Below, piece after piece: positions 15,791-24,888 of a stretch of 34,977 nt of DNA. Source of the DNA: Burkholderiaceae bacterium. GTDB taxonomy: Bacteria > Pseudomonadota > Gammaproteobacteria > Burkholderiales > Burkholderiaceae_B. The number at the start of each line of letters is the position of its first letter. The stretch's first letter is position 1. Under the pieces are notes generated by a model that saw only the letters and a list, made by a program, of their open reading frames with translations, ran no database searches and was not told the DNA's origin. The translations under genes were made by a program, and so were the position numbers. The stretch lies in the NCBI GenBank assembly GCA_029866055.1, contig JARXAG010000020.1:1-34977 (forward strand), written 5' to 3'.

Positions 15791-17509
15791 ATGGAACTCA
15801 ATGGCGCAGACATCGTCGTGCGTTGCCTGGCTGACGAAGGCGTAGAACACGTTTTTGGTTACCCTGGTGGCGCGGTCTTATACATCTACGACGCAATCTA
15901 CAAGCAAGATAAATTTCAGCATATTCTGGTGCGACACGAGCAAGCTGCCGTGCACGCCGCCGATGCGTACTCGCGATCCTCAAACAAAGTTGGCGTGTGC
16001 TTGGTCACCAGTGGCCCCGGCGTGACCAACGCCGTGACGGGTATCGCAACTGCCTACATGGATTCGATTCCAATGGTGATCATCAGCGGTCAGGTGCCCA
16101 CGCACGCGATCGGTGAAGACGCTTTTCAAGAATGCGATACCGTAGGGATTACACGCCCTTGCGTGAAGCACAACTTTTTAGTGCGCGATATCAAAGACTT
16201 GGCCGATACGATGCGCAAGGCGTTTTATATCGCCCGCACCGGTCGTCCAGGCCCCGTGCTTGTTGATATCCCTAAAGATATTACCGCTGCACATTGCAAA
16301 TACACGCCCGCCAAAGGCGACCCCGTGTTGCGGTCTTACGCGCCGGTCGTAAAGGGCCATCAAGGGCAAATCAAAAAAGCTGTGCAGATGCTGTTGCAAG
16401 CCGAGCGCCCCATGATTTATAGCGGTGGTGGCGCGATTCTGTCTGATGCGTCTGCCGAGTTGCACGAGTTCGTCAAACTAGTCGGGGCGCCCTGCACCAA
16501 CACCCTCATGGGCTTGGGCGCTTTTCCGTTTTCAGATTCGCAATTTGTCGGTATGCCTGGCATGCACGGCACCTACGAAGCCAATATGGCAATGCAACAC
16601 TGCGACGTGTTGATTTCGGTGGGTGCGCGCTTTGATGATCGCGTGATTGGTAACCCAAAGCATTTTGCGCAAAATGCTCGTAAGATTATTCATGTTGATA
16701 TTGACCCGTCGTCAATTTCAAAACGCGTCAAAGTCGATGTGCCAATTGTGGGTAACGTCAAAGACGTGCTGATTGATTTAATTGCGCAATACAAAATCAG
16801 CGCAACTGAAACCCGTCAAAATCCTGAGGCCTTGGCCAAATGGTGGCAGCAGGTACAAGTTTGGCGTGGCAAAGAGTGCATGAAATTTGCCAGTTCAAAC
16901 GAAGTCATCAAGCCCCAGTCGGTTGTGCAAAAGCTATGGGAAGTCACCGAGGGTGATGCCTACGTGACCTCTGACGTGGGTCAGCATCAAATGTGGGCGG
17001 CGCAGTACTACGGTTTTGACAAACCGCGCCGCTGGATTAACTCGGGTGGATTAGGCACGATGGGCGTGGGCTTGCCTTACGCGATGGGCGTGCAAATGGC
17101 TAACCCAGGCGCAACAGTGGCATGCATCACGGGCGAAGGCTCGATTCAGATGAATATCCAAGAGTTGTCGACCTGCCGTCAATATCATCTGACCCCTAAG
17201 ATTTTATGCTTGAACAATCGCTATTTAGGGATGGTTCGGCAATGGCAGCAAATTGATTATTCGTCTCGCTACGCCGAGTCTTACATGGATGCGTTGCCCG
17301 ATTTCGTCAAACTCGCCGAGGCCTACGGTCACGTTGGGATGCGAATCGACAAACCTTCGGATGTGGATGGCGCCATGCGCGAAGCGTTCAAATTAAAAGA
17401 TCGCCTCGTGTTCATGGACTTCATCACCGATCGCGAAGAAAACGTTTGGCCGATGGTCAAGGCGGGCAAAGGTCTGACCGAGATGTTGCTCGGTTCTGAA
17501 GATCTATAA
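15791..17509 (+). CDS. ilvB: Acetolactate synthase large (catalytic) subunit
   Basis: This ThDP enzyme condenses pyruvate to acetolactate or pyruvate plus 2-oxobutyrate to acetohydroxybutyrate. I start it at the ATG at 15791 (572 aa, like IlvI at 574 aa) with AAGGA 8 nt upstream. The track ORF from GTG 15500 adds 97 residues unlike the family; an ATG at 15758 is a second option. Motifs are the catalytic Glu in VRHEQAAVHAADAY, the FAD-region SGPGVTNAVTGIATAYMDSIP, and the ThDP-binding TGEGSIQMNIQE...LNNRYLGMVRQWQ, where Glu stands in place of the usual Asp of GDG. It leads ilvB-ilvH-ilvC, and the small subunit follows after 11 nt. Confidence 0.97.
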   Translation: MELNGADIVVRCLADEGVEHVFGYPGGAVLYIYDAIYKQDKFQHILVRHEQAAVHAADAYSRSSNKVGVCLVTSGPGVTNAVTGIATAYMDSIPMVIISGQVPTHAIGEDAFQECDTVGITRPCVKHNFLVRDIKDLADTMRKAFYIARTGRPGPVLVDIPKDITAAHCKYTPAKGDPVLRSYAPVVKGHQGQIKKAVQMLLQAERPMIYSGGGAILSDASAELHEFVKLVGAPCTNTLMGLGAFPFSDSQFVGMPGMHGTYEANMAMQHCDVLISVGARFDDRVIGNPKHFAQNARKIIHVDIDPSSISKRVKVDVPIVGNVKDVLIDLIAQYKISATETRQNPEALAKWWQQVQVWRGKECMKFASSNEVIKPQSVVQKLWEVTEGDAYVTSDVGQHQMWAAQYYGFDKPRRWINSGGLGTMGVGLPYAMGVQMANPGATVACITGEGSIQMNIQELSTCRQYHLTPKILCLNNRYLGMVRQWQQIDYSSRYAESYMDALPDFVKLAEAYGHVGMRIDKPSDVDGAMREAFKLKDRLVFMDFITDREENVWPMVKAGKGLTEMLLGSEDL

Positions 17510-17520
17510 CGGAGACCACC

Positions 17521-19109
<1,589 letters not shown>

Positions 19110-19134
19110 TTTTGTGTTTAGTTTGTTTTTGAAT

Positions 19135-19159
19135 CACGCCCTTCGGGGCGTGTTTTTTT
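19135..19159 (+). terminator. Rho-independent terminator of the ilvBHC operon
   Basis: CACGCCC (19135-19141), loop TTCG, GGGCGTG (19146-19152), then seven T (19153-19159). It lies 25 nt after the ilvC stop and only 16 nt before psd, so psd-pssA needs read-through or a promoter within ilvC. Confidence 0.95.
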
Positions 19160-19175
19160 GGGTTAACCTTTCGGC

Positions 19176-19838
19176 ATGATGAATACACCACACTATCCAC
19201 ACCCCATAATCGCCCGCGAGGGTTGGCCTTTTTTGGCTGGCTCGATACTCATCGCTGTGCTTGTCAGCTTTTGGTCGCTTGGCTGGTCAATCTTCTTTTG
19301 GGTGATTGCAGTCTTTGTGCTGCAATTCTTTCGCGATCCGGCTCGCTCGGGCTCAACCGAGCCTTTGGCAGTCTTGTCGCCCGCCGATGGCCGCATTGTG
19401 GTGGTCGAGCAGACCCTTGATCCCTACGGTGAACGCCAGGCACTCAAGATTAGCGTATTCATGAATGTCTTTAACGTGCACAGCAATCGCAGCCCAGTTG
19501 ATGGTGAAGTGCTTAAAACGCAATATTTTCCGGGTAAGTTTTTTAACGCAGCGCTTGATAAGGCCTCGCTCGAAAACGAGCGTAACGCTATGGTGTTGCG
19601 CACGCCTGCTGGCCACCTTGTGACGGCGGTTCAGGTTGCCGGCTTGGTCGCCAAGCGCATCCTTTGCTATACCAAGGCTGGCAACACCTTGGCGCGCGGG
19701 CAACGCTACGGTTTTATTCGCTTTGGTTCGCGTGTAGATGTTTATTTGCCGCTAGGATCGCGCGCCAGAGTCGCAATTGGTGATAAGGTAAGCGCAACGA
19801 GTACGGTGCTGGCGGATTTGCCTGCGTCAACTAGCTGA
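19176..19838 (+). CDS. psd: Phosphatidylserine decarboxylase (short form)
   Basis: This 220-aa proenzyme cleaves itself at Gly-Ser to form the pyruvoyl cofactor and then converts phosphatidylserine to phosphatidylethanolamine at the inner membrane. The cleavage site is in [11 protein letters not shown] near residue 185. Other family motifs are FFRDPAR near 49, [10 protein letters not shown] near 67, and [17 protein letters not shown] near 95. Two hydrophobic helices lie at about residues 18-48. This is the short form rather than the longer E. coli type. The start is ATGATG at 19176; either ATG fits. It is in operon with pssA, 8 nt downstream. Confidence 0.95.
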   Translation: MMNTPHYPHPIIAREGWPFLAGSILIAVLVSFWSLGWSIFFWVIAVFVLQFFRDPARSGSTEPLAVLSPADGRIVVVEQTLDPYGERQALKISVFMNVFNVHSNRSPVDGEVLKTQYFPGKFFNAALDKASLENERNAMVLRTPAGHLVTAVQVAGLVAKRILCYTKAGNTLARGQRYGFIRFGSRVDVYLPLGSRARVAIGDKVSATSTVLADLPASTS

Positions 19839-19846
19839 GTCTAAAG

Positions 19847-20617
19847 ATGCCTAATAATCCATTGCGCGACCCTGATCTTCGCCACCGCAGTATTTATTTG
19901 CTGCCCAATGCGTTCACAACTGCGGCACTTTTTGCCGGGTTTTATGCAGTGGTTCAGGCGATGAACGGTCGCTTTGAAATGGCGGCCATTGCCATATTTG
20001 TTGCGATGGTGCTTGACGGAATGGATGGTAGGGTTGCCAGACTGACCAACACGACCTCGGCGTTTGGCGAGCAATACGACTCGCTTTCAGATATGACCTC
20101 GTTTGGCGTCGCGCCGGCGCTGGTGATGTACGAGTGGATGCTGCAAGATTTAGGTCGCTGGGGTTGGTTGGCCGCGTTTGTGTATGTCTGCGGTGCTGCT
20201 CTAAGGTTGGCGCGTTTTAATACCAATATTGCAGTGGTGGACAAGCGCTTTTTTCAAGGCTTACCTAGCCCTGCGGCCGGCGCCTTGATTGCAGGTTTTG
20301 TTTGGTTGGTGGTCGATAATCGCTTGCAAGTGCCTCATGAGTTTTTGGCTTGGACGGCCTTTGCGATCACGATTTATTGCGGCATTGCGATGGTCTCGAA
20401 TCTGCCGTTTTACAGCGGCAAAGCCTTTGCCCTGAGCCGCAGCGTGCCGTTTTGGGTGATTTTGGTTTTTGTTGCTGGCTTTGTCTTTATTTCAAGCAAC
20501 CCGCCTGTGATTTTGTTTGGCCTGTTTATTGTGTACGGGCTGTCGGGTTGGGGCGTATGGCTGTGGCGCTGGCGCCGCCTGTCTAAGCAGGTGGCGTTGC
20601 GCAGCGGGGCCGAATAA
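19847..20617 (+). CDS. pssA: CDP-diacylglycerol-serine O-phosphatidyltransferase
   Basis: This 256-aa membrane enzyme makes phosphatidylserine from CDP-diacylglycerol and serine, the substrate of the psd product encoded just upstream. The CDP-alcohol phosphatidyltransferase signature DG-x2-AR-x8-G-x3-D-x3-D is visible as DGMDGRVARLTNTTSAFGEQYDSLSD (written here from residue ~63). About six to eight hydrophobic helices follow. It lies 8 nt after psd and is convergent with the lipoprotein gene, leaving only 1 nt between the two stops. Confidence 0.95.
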   Translation: MPNNPLRDPDLRHRSIYLLPNAFTTAALFAGFYAVVQAMNGRFEMAAIAIFVAMVLDGMDGRVARLTNTTSAFGEQYDSLSDMTSFGVAPALVMYEWMLQDLGRWGWLAAFVYVCGAALRLARFNTNIAVVDKRFFQGLPSPAAGALIAGFVWLVVDNRLQVPHEFLAWTAFAITIYCGIAMVSNLPFYSGKAFALSRSVPFWVILVFVAGFVFISSNPPVILFGLFIVYGLSGWGVWLWRWRRLSKQVALRSGAE

Positions 20618-20618
20618 G

Positions 20619-21107
20619 TTAGCGGTCGTTTTGCAAATACGCCGGATCGGGCCCCGGGTTGTGGCGATTAGCCAGGTTGCCGTTGGGCCCCATGTAGACG
20701 TACATCAACGAATACCACACTGAGGATTCAAAATAGCGGTACGACCAGACTTTTTCGTTTCCTTTGGCAATGCCTCCAATATCTGCAGGGGGACCAAATT
20801 CACAACGGACGCGTTCGTCAGACCAGGTTCCGGTGGATAACAGCTCAAAATGTGCGTCGGTCAGTACCTGAGTGACCGGACCAATGGTGTTGTCTTTGGT
20901 GATGTTTGTGCCCCAGGCGTAACGTCCAAACGGTTGTTGTGACCAGACCAGTCGCTCAGTACCATCTGGGTTACGGCAGGCGATGGTGGGTTTGCCAAAT
21001 TGCTTGATGATGTCGGCCACTGGGGTGCCAGGCTTGGCAGATTGCAGTTGTGCACAGCCACCAAGTGCGAAGACTAACAACATTGCCACATATATTTGCG
21101 TGCGCAT
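20619..21107 (-). CDS. Outer-membrane lipoprotein, SmpA/OmlA (BamE)-like
   Basis: This 162-aa protein has a lipoprotein signal MRTQIYVAMLLVFALGGC with lipobox LGGC, so Cys18 should be lipidated; Ala at +2 favours outer-membrane sorting. The stretch PGTPVADIIKQFGKPTIACR resembles the first helix of SmpA/OmlA-type proteins. The rest (GTWSDERVRCEFGPPADIGG, KVWSYRYF) looks like a second repeat of the same module. I am confident of the lipoprotein nature, less so of the family. It is not a standard BamE (about 110 aa). It is single and convergent with pssA. Confidence 0.7.
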   Translation of the reverse strand: MRTQIYVAMLLVFALGGCAQLQSAKPGTPVADIIKQFGKPTIACRNPDGTERLVWSQQPFGRYAWGTNITKDNTIGPVTQVLTDAHFELLSTGTWSDERVRCEFGPPADIGGIAKGNEKVWSYRYFESSVWYSLMYVYMGPNGNLANRHNPGPDPAYLQNDR

Positions 21108-21231
21108 ATTATGCCTAAGAATTAATTAGTTGATGCGTGATTAAAGTGCTTCAAAAACCTTGCCAGTCGCCAAGCAAACGTAGCCTTTTTGCGCGCCGAT
21201 AGGCGGAATGTCACCATTTTAGTCAATAAGC

Positions 21232-21237
21232 TATAAT
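21232..21237 (+). promoter_or_regulatory. Candidate -10 box of the rpsO promoter
   Basis: A perfect TATAAT sits at 21232-21237 in the 292-nt gap between the divergent lipoprotein gene and rpsO; a -35 element at the right distance (TGTCAC) is poor. It would give an rpsO leader of about 155 nt, long enough to hold the pseudoknot described next. Confidence 0.45.
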
Positions 21238-21355
21238 TCTCAGGCTTTACTGGATCTTTTTCCATTAAATTGTTTTTTAGTAAAGCGTTTACGCGCAGCT
21301 TATAGTATTTTTTTCGCTAGAAGGTTGTCTGTAAAGTTCGTTCTTTTTTAATCAC

Positions 21356-21392
21356 GTTAAAGCACCTCGGCTTTAACGCTTGTCATTTGAGG
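21356..21392 (+). promoter_or_regulatory. Candidate S15 autoregulatory pseudoknot in the rpsO leader
   Basis: GTTAAAGC (21356-21363) pairs perfectly with GCTTTAAC (21370-21377). The 6-nt loop ACCTCG contains CCTC, complementary to the Shine-Dalgarno GAGG at 21389-21392, just before the ATG at 21400. Loop-SD pairing would make a pseudoknot that hides the ribosome site. In E. coli S15 binds such a pseudoknot in its own mRNA; S15 leaders differ between phyla. Confidence 0.6.
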
Positions 21393-21399
21393 CTTAAAA

Positions 21400-21669
21400 A
21401 TGTCTGTTGCTGATATTAAAAAATCCGACATCGTCGCGCAGTATCAACGCGCACAAGGCGATACCGGTTCTCCTGAAGTTCAAGTGGCTCTGCTGACAGC
21501 TCGTATCAACGAACTGACAGGTCACTTCAAAGCACATATTAAAGACCACCACTCACGCCGCGGCCTTCTGCGTATGGTTAGCCGTCGTCGTAAGCTGCTC
21601 GATTATCTCAAGGGCCGCAACCCAGATTCATATCGCTCGCTGATCGAAAAACTCGGTCTGCGTAAGTGA
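21400..21669 (+). CDS. rpsO: 30S ribosomal protein S15
   Basis: This 89-aa protein has the full S15 pattern: [51 protein letters not shown]15 binds the central domain of 16S rRNA early in 30S assembly. Its length equals the bacterial norm (89 aa). It is followed by pnp, the order conserved in proteobacteria. A candidate autoregulatory pseudoknot overlaps its ribosome site. Confidence 0.98.
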   Translation: MSVADIKKSDIVAQYQRAQGDTGSPEVQVALLTARINELTGHFKAHIKDHHSRRGLLRMVSRRRKLLDYLKGRNPDSYRSLIEKLGLRK

Positions 21670-21701
21670 TCAAAATCCATGGGGCAGTCTCCCCGTGAAG
21701 C

Positions 21702-21748
21702 AACCGTGGTCGCTGCGGCATTTTTGCCGCACTGCCCACGGTTTTTCA
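21702..21748 (+). terminator. Long hairpin between rpsO and pnp
   Basis: AACCGTGG (21702-21709) pairs with CCACGGTT (21736-21743), and an inner TGCGGCA-TTTT-TGCCGCA stem (21714-21731) stacks inside it. TTTTTCATTTG follows. It can act as the rpsO terminator and as the double-stranded target for RNase III in pnp autocontrol known from E. coli. A smaller GGGG/CCCC stem lies just upstream. Confidence 0.8.
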
Positions 21749-21767
21749 TTTGTAAGGAATAAATGTC

Positions 21768-23951
21768 ATGTTCAATAAAGTGACCAAATCTTTTCAGTAT
21801 GGCCAACACACCGTTGTGCTTGAAACCGGCGAAATTGCTCGCCAGTCATCAGGTGCAGTGTTGGTTACTGTCGAAGACACTGTCGTACTCGCAACGGTTG
21901 TTGCAAAAAAAGATGCCAAGTCGGGTCAAGATTTTTTCCCCCTGACAGTTGACTACATCGAAAAAACCTACGCTGCGGGCAAAATCCCCGGTGGGTTTTT
22001 TAAACGTGAAGGCAAGCCTTCAGAAAAAGAAACACTGACCTCGCGTTTGATCGATCGTCCATTGCGTCCGTTGTTTCCAGAAGGCTTCTACAACGAAGTT
22101 CAGGTCATCATTCACGTCTTGTCCTGCAACCCTGAAATCGATCCTGATATTCCCGCCATGATCGGTGCCTCTGCAGCGCTGGCCATCTCGGGTATCCCGT
22201 TCAACGGCCCTATCGGTGCCGCACGTGTCGGTTATATCGATGGTCAGTATTTGGTCAACCCAACCGCCTCGCAACTCAAAACCTCGCAAATGGATTTGAT
22301 CGTTGCTGGTACCGAGGCCGCAGTGCTGATGGTTGAATCTGAAGCCCAACAGCTTTCAGAAGAGATCATGCTGGGTGGCATCGTGTTTGGTCATACCCAA
22401 ATGCAAGCAGTCATTGGCGCCATTCATGAACTCGTTCGCGATGCTGGCAAGCCTGATTGGGATTGGAAACCTGCTGCTAAAAACGAAGCGTTGATTGCAA
22501 GCGTATCTGCTGCTGCACAAGGCCCGTTGAACGCAGCCTACCAAACTCGTCAAAAGCAAGAGCGTACGACTCAGTTGCGTCAGGTTTATTCTGATGTGCA
22601 TGCCAAACTTGCTGAAGAAGCCGCTGCGCAAGGTACACCTAAGCATGATGGCGTTGTGGTTGATAACATCTTGTTTGACCTCGAAGCCCGCATTGTGCGT
22701 AGTCAAATTCTGTCAGGCGAGCCACGCATCGATGGTCGCGATACACGTACCGTGCGCCCAATTAGCATCCGTATGGGCGTATTGCCACGCGTGCATGGCA
22801 GCGCCTTGTTCACACGCGGTGAAACGCAAGCACTGGTCATTGCAACGCTAGGTACCAAGCAAAATGAACAGATTATCGATGCCCTGATGGGTGAGTATCG
22901 TGATCGTTTCCTGATGCACTACAACATGCCTCCGTTTGCCACTGGTGAAACAGGTCGTGTGGGTACGCCCAAGCGTCGCGAAATCGGCCATGGCCGTTTG
23001 GCTAAGCGCTCGCTCGTGCCTTTGTTGCCTAACGCGGCTGATTTTCAGTACACCATTCGCTTGGTCTCAGAAATCACCGAATCAAACGGTTCGTCGTCAA
23101 TGGCTTCGGTCTGCGGCGGCTCACTGGCAATGTTAGATGCTGGCGTGCCTGTTAAAGATTTGGTGGCTGGTGTGGCAATGGGCTTGATTCTGGATGCCGG
23201 CAAATTTGCTGTGTTGACAGACATCCTGGGTGATGAAGATCATTTGGGCGATATGGATTTCAAAGTGGCAGGTACCGAGCAAGGTATTACTGCTTTGCAA
23301 ATGGATATCAAGATCCAAGGTATCACCAAAGAAATCATGCAGGTCGCACTGGCGCAAGCCCGTGACGGTCGTTTGCATATTCTGGCAAAAATGCGCGAAG
23401 CCACTTCAGGTGCGCGTACTGAACTGTCAGCGTTTGCACCACGCATGCTCACCATGAAAATCAATCCTGAAAAGATTCGCGATGTGATCGGTAAGGGCGG
23501 CGCGACGATTCGTGCGCTGACCGAAGAAACCGGTTGCCAGATCGATATTTCAGATGATGGCACCATCGTTGTGTCGAGCGCCGATCTTGATCGTGCCCAC
23601 GAAGCGCAGCGTCGTATCTCTGAACTGACTGCAGAAGTTGAAGTCGGTCAGGTCTATGACGGCAGCGTGTTGCGTCTGTTAGATTTTGGCGCCATCGTTC
23701 AGGTCTTGCCTGGTCGTGATGGTTTGCTGCATATCTCCGAGATCGCCAACTATCGTATCGCTAATATCAACGATGTCCTGAAAGTCGGTCAACCTCTGCG
23801 CGTCAAAGTGATCGAGGCCGACGACAAAGGTCGTCTGCGTCTGTCAGTGAAAGCGATTGGTGGCATCGAGCAACAAGTCGAAGGCGGTGCTCCGGCATCA
23901 ACTGAGGCACCTGCTGCGGCCCCAGAAGCACCCGCTGCACCACAGGCTTAA
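21768..23951 (+). CDS. pnp: Polynucleotide phosphorylase
   Basis: This 727-aa exoribonuclease degrades RNA 3' to 5' with phosphate and forms the core of the degradosome. Domains in order are RNase PH 1 (about 10-140), a helical linker, RNase PH 2 (about 310-550, with FMMHYN-type core seen as [15 protein letters not shown]), KH (about 558-615, [16 protein letters not shown]), and S1 (about 628-695, [20 protein letters not shown]). The C-terminal tail is rich in Ala, Pro and Glu. AAGGA lies 9 nt before the ATG. The upstream hairpin suggests the familiar autoregulation with RNase III. Confidence 0.98.
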   Translation: MFNKVTKSFQYGQHTVVLETGEIARQSSGAVLVTVEDTVVLATVVAKKDAKSGQDFFPLTVDYIEKTYAAGKIPGGFFKREGKPSEKETLTSRLIDRPLRPLFPEGFYNEVQVIIHVLSCNPEIDPDIPAMIGASAALAISGIPFNGPIGAARVGYIDGQYLVNPTASQLKTSQMDLIVAGTEAAVLMVESEAQQLSEEIMLGGIVFGHTQMQAVIGAIHELVRDAGKPDWDWKPAAKNEALIASVSAAAQGPLNAAYQTRQKQERTTQLRQVYSDVHAKLAEEAAAQGTPKHDGVVVDNILFDLEARIVRSQILSGEPRIDGRDTRTVRPISIRMGVLPRVHGSALFTRGETQALVIATLGTKQNEQIIDALMGEYRDRFLMHYNMPPFATGETGRVGTPKRREIGHGRLAKRSLVPLLPNAADFQYTIRLVSEITESNGSSSMASVCGGSLAMLDAGVPVKDLVAGVAMGLILDAGKFAVLTDILGDEDHLGDMDFKVAGTEQGITALQMDIKIQGITKEIMQVALAQARDGRLHILAKMREATSGARTELSAFAPRMLTMKINPEKIRDVIGKGGATIRALTEETGCQIDISDDGTIVVSSADLDRAHEAQRRISELTAEVEVGQVYDGSVLRLLDFGAIVQVLPGRDGLLHISEIANYRIANINDVLKVGQPLRVKVIEADDKGRLRLSVKAIGGIEQQVEGGAPASTEAPAAAPEAPAAPQA

Positions 23952-24020
23952 GCTGTAAGGTCTAACGTTTTAGGCTGTTTTAGTCCTTAAATCTTTAGAC
24001 TGACTGCAGCACAACGCATT

Positions 24021-24064
24021 AAAAAACCCCCGCTCGCACCTTGGTGCTTGCGGGGGTTTTTCTT
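24021..24064. terminator. Bidirectional terminator between pnp and the PIN gene
   Basis: A long stem AAAACCCCCGC...GCGGGGGTTTT, with inner GCACC/GGTGC and loop bases TT, is flanked by A's on the left and T's on the right. It can terminate pnp on the plus strand and the aceE-PIN transcript on the minus strand. Confidence 0.93.
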
Positions 24065-24122
24065 TGGGGATCACTGCCGGATCAAATCATTCGCGTTGCC
24101 TGCTTGCACCTTTCAATTGACA

Positions 24123-24884
24123 TCAAGATTTCGCATCAATACTCGCGCGCTGTTGCAGCAAGCGGTCGTAGCACCCCGCCAATCTAAATAAGCGATCGCG
24201 TTTTAGCATCGCCACAACTGGCTCAGGCTGGCGTCTGCCAGTTGAAAAAAGCTCTTCAACCGTCGAATTGATATGCTGCTGCAAAAGCGATGACTGGGTG
24301 GGCCACCACTGTGATAACAAGCGATCGGGGTCGATCAGGCCGAGTTGTTGTCTGCGTAGTTCAGAGCGGCTAAAGTCTTTGAGGTTCCAGGTTAATACGC
24401 TGATCGGCCGCGCAATGTGTTTTGCAACGCCTGCAATACCTGTTGCGGCTACGTGCTTATCTTTACGATCAGTGTGTCGAAGGTCTACCTCAAACTCGGT
24501 AACGTCGCCCATGTTTGAGTGCGGAAATTGCTCTTGCATGAGCTGCCATTCTTTTTTTAATAGCTCTGGCTCAATCGGCCATAGGCGGGCGGCATTACGC
24601 TGCCATTCTTGCCCAATCTTGTCTGTCCAAAGCGGTATCAACAGGCCGGCATGACCGAGATTAAGAAGCAGCGGCCGCAGCAAACCAGACATCAAAATAC
24701 AGGCATCTAGCACTAGGCCCGGTGCCTGTTGTAAAACTGCCGAGGCAGCAGCTGGCCTGGGATTATTTTGGTTGGCTGCCTGCGCACCTGCCGCGACGCT
24801 CAGCGTGGTGTCACGGTGAGTGTCGCCTGTTGGCGTGTCTACGCTGATCGTGCTTGGTGATGTTTGGGCTGGTGTCGAGGGCAT
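24123..24884 (-). CDS. PIN-domain putative ribonuclease
   Basis: This 253-aa protein has a low-complexity N-terminus (about 50 residues rich in Thr, Ser, Ala) and then a PIN-like nuclease domain. The first acidic residue is in LVLDACILMSGLLRPLLL (about residue 58), a Glu follows in TDKIGQEWQRNAARL, then Asp in DRKDKHVAATGIA, then NLKDFSRSEL near residue 168. This matches the order of acidic metal ligands in PIN ribonucleases. No antitoxin gene is adjacent, so it is unlikely to be a simple VapBC toxin. It starts 4 nt after the aceE stop (weak ribosome site CGGG), so it is probably translated from the aceE mRNA. RNA target unknown. Confidence 0.8.
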   Translation of the reverse strand: MPSTPAQTSPSTISVDTPTGDTHRDTTLSVAAGAQAANQNNPRPAAASAVLQQAPGLVLDACILMSGLLRPLLLNLGHAGLLIPLWTDKIGQEWQRNAARLWPIEPELLKKEWQLMQEQFPHSNMGDVTEFEVDLRHTDRKDKHVAATGIAGVAKHIARPISVLTWNLKDFSRSELRRQQLGLIDPDRLLSQWWPTQSSLLQQHINSTVEELFSTGRRQPEPVVAMLKRDRLFRLAGCYDRLLQQRASIDAKS

Positions 24885-24888
24885 CCCG

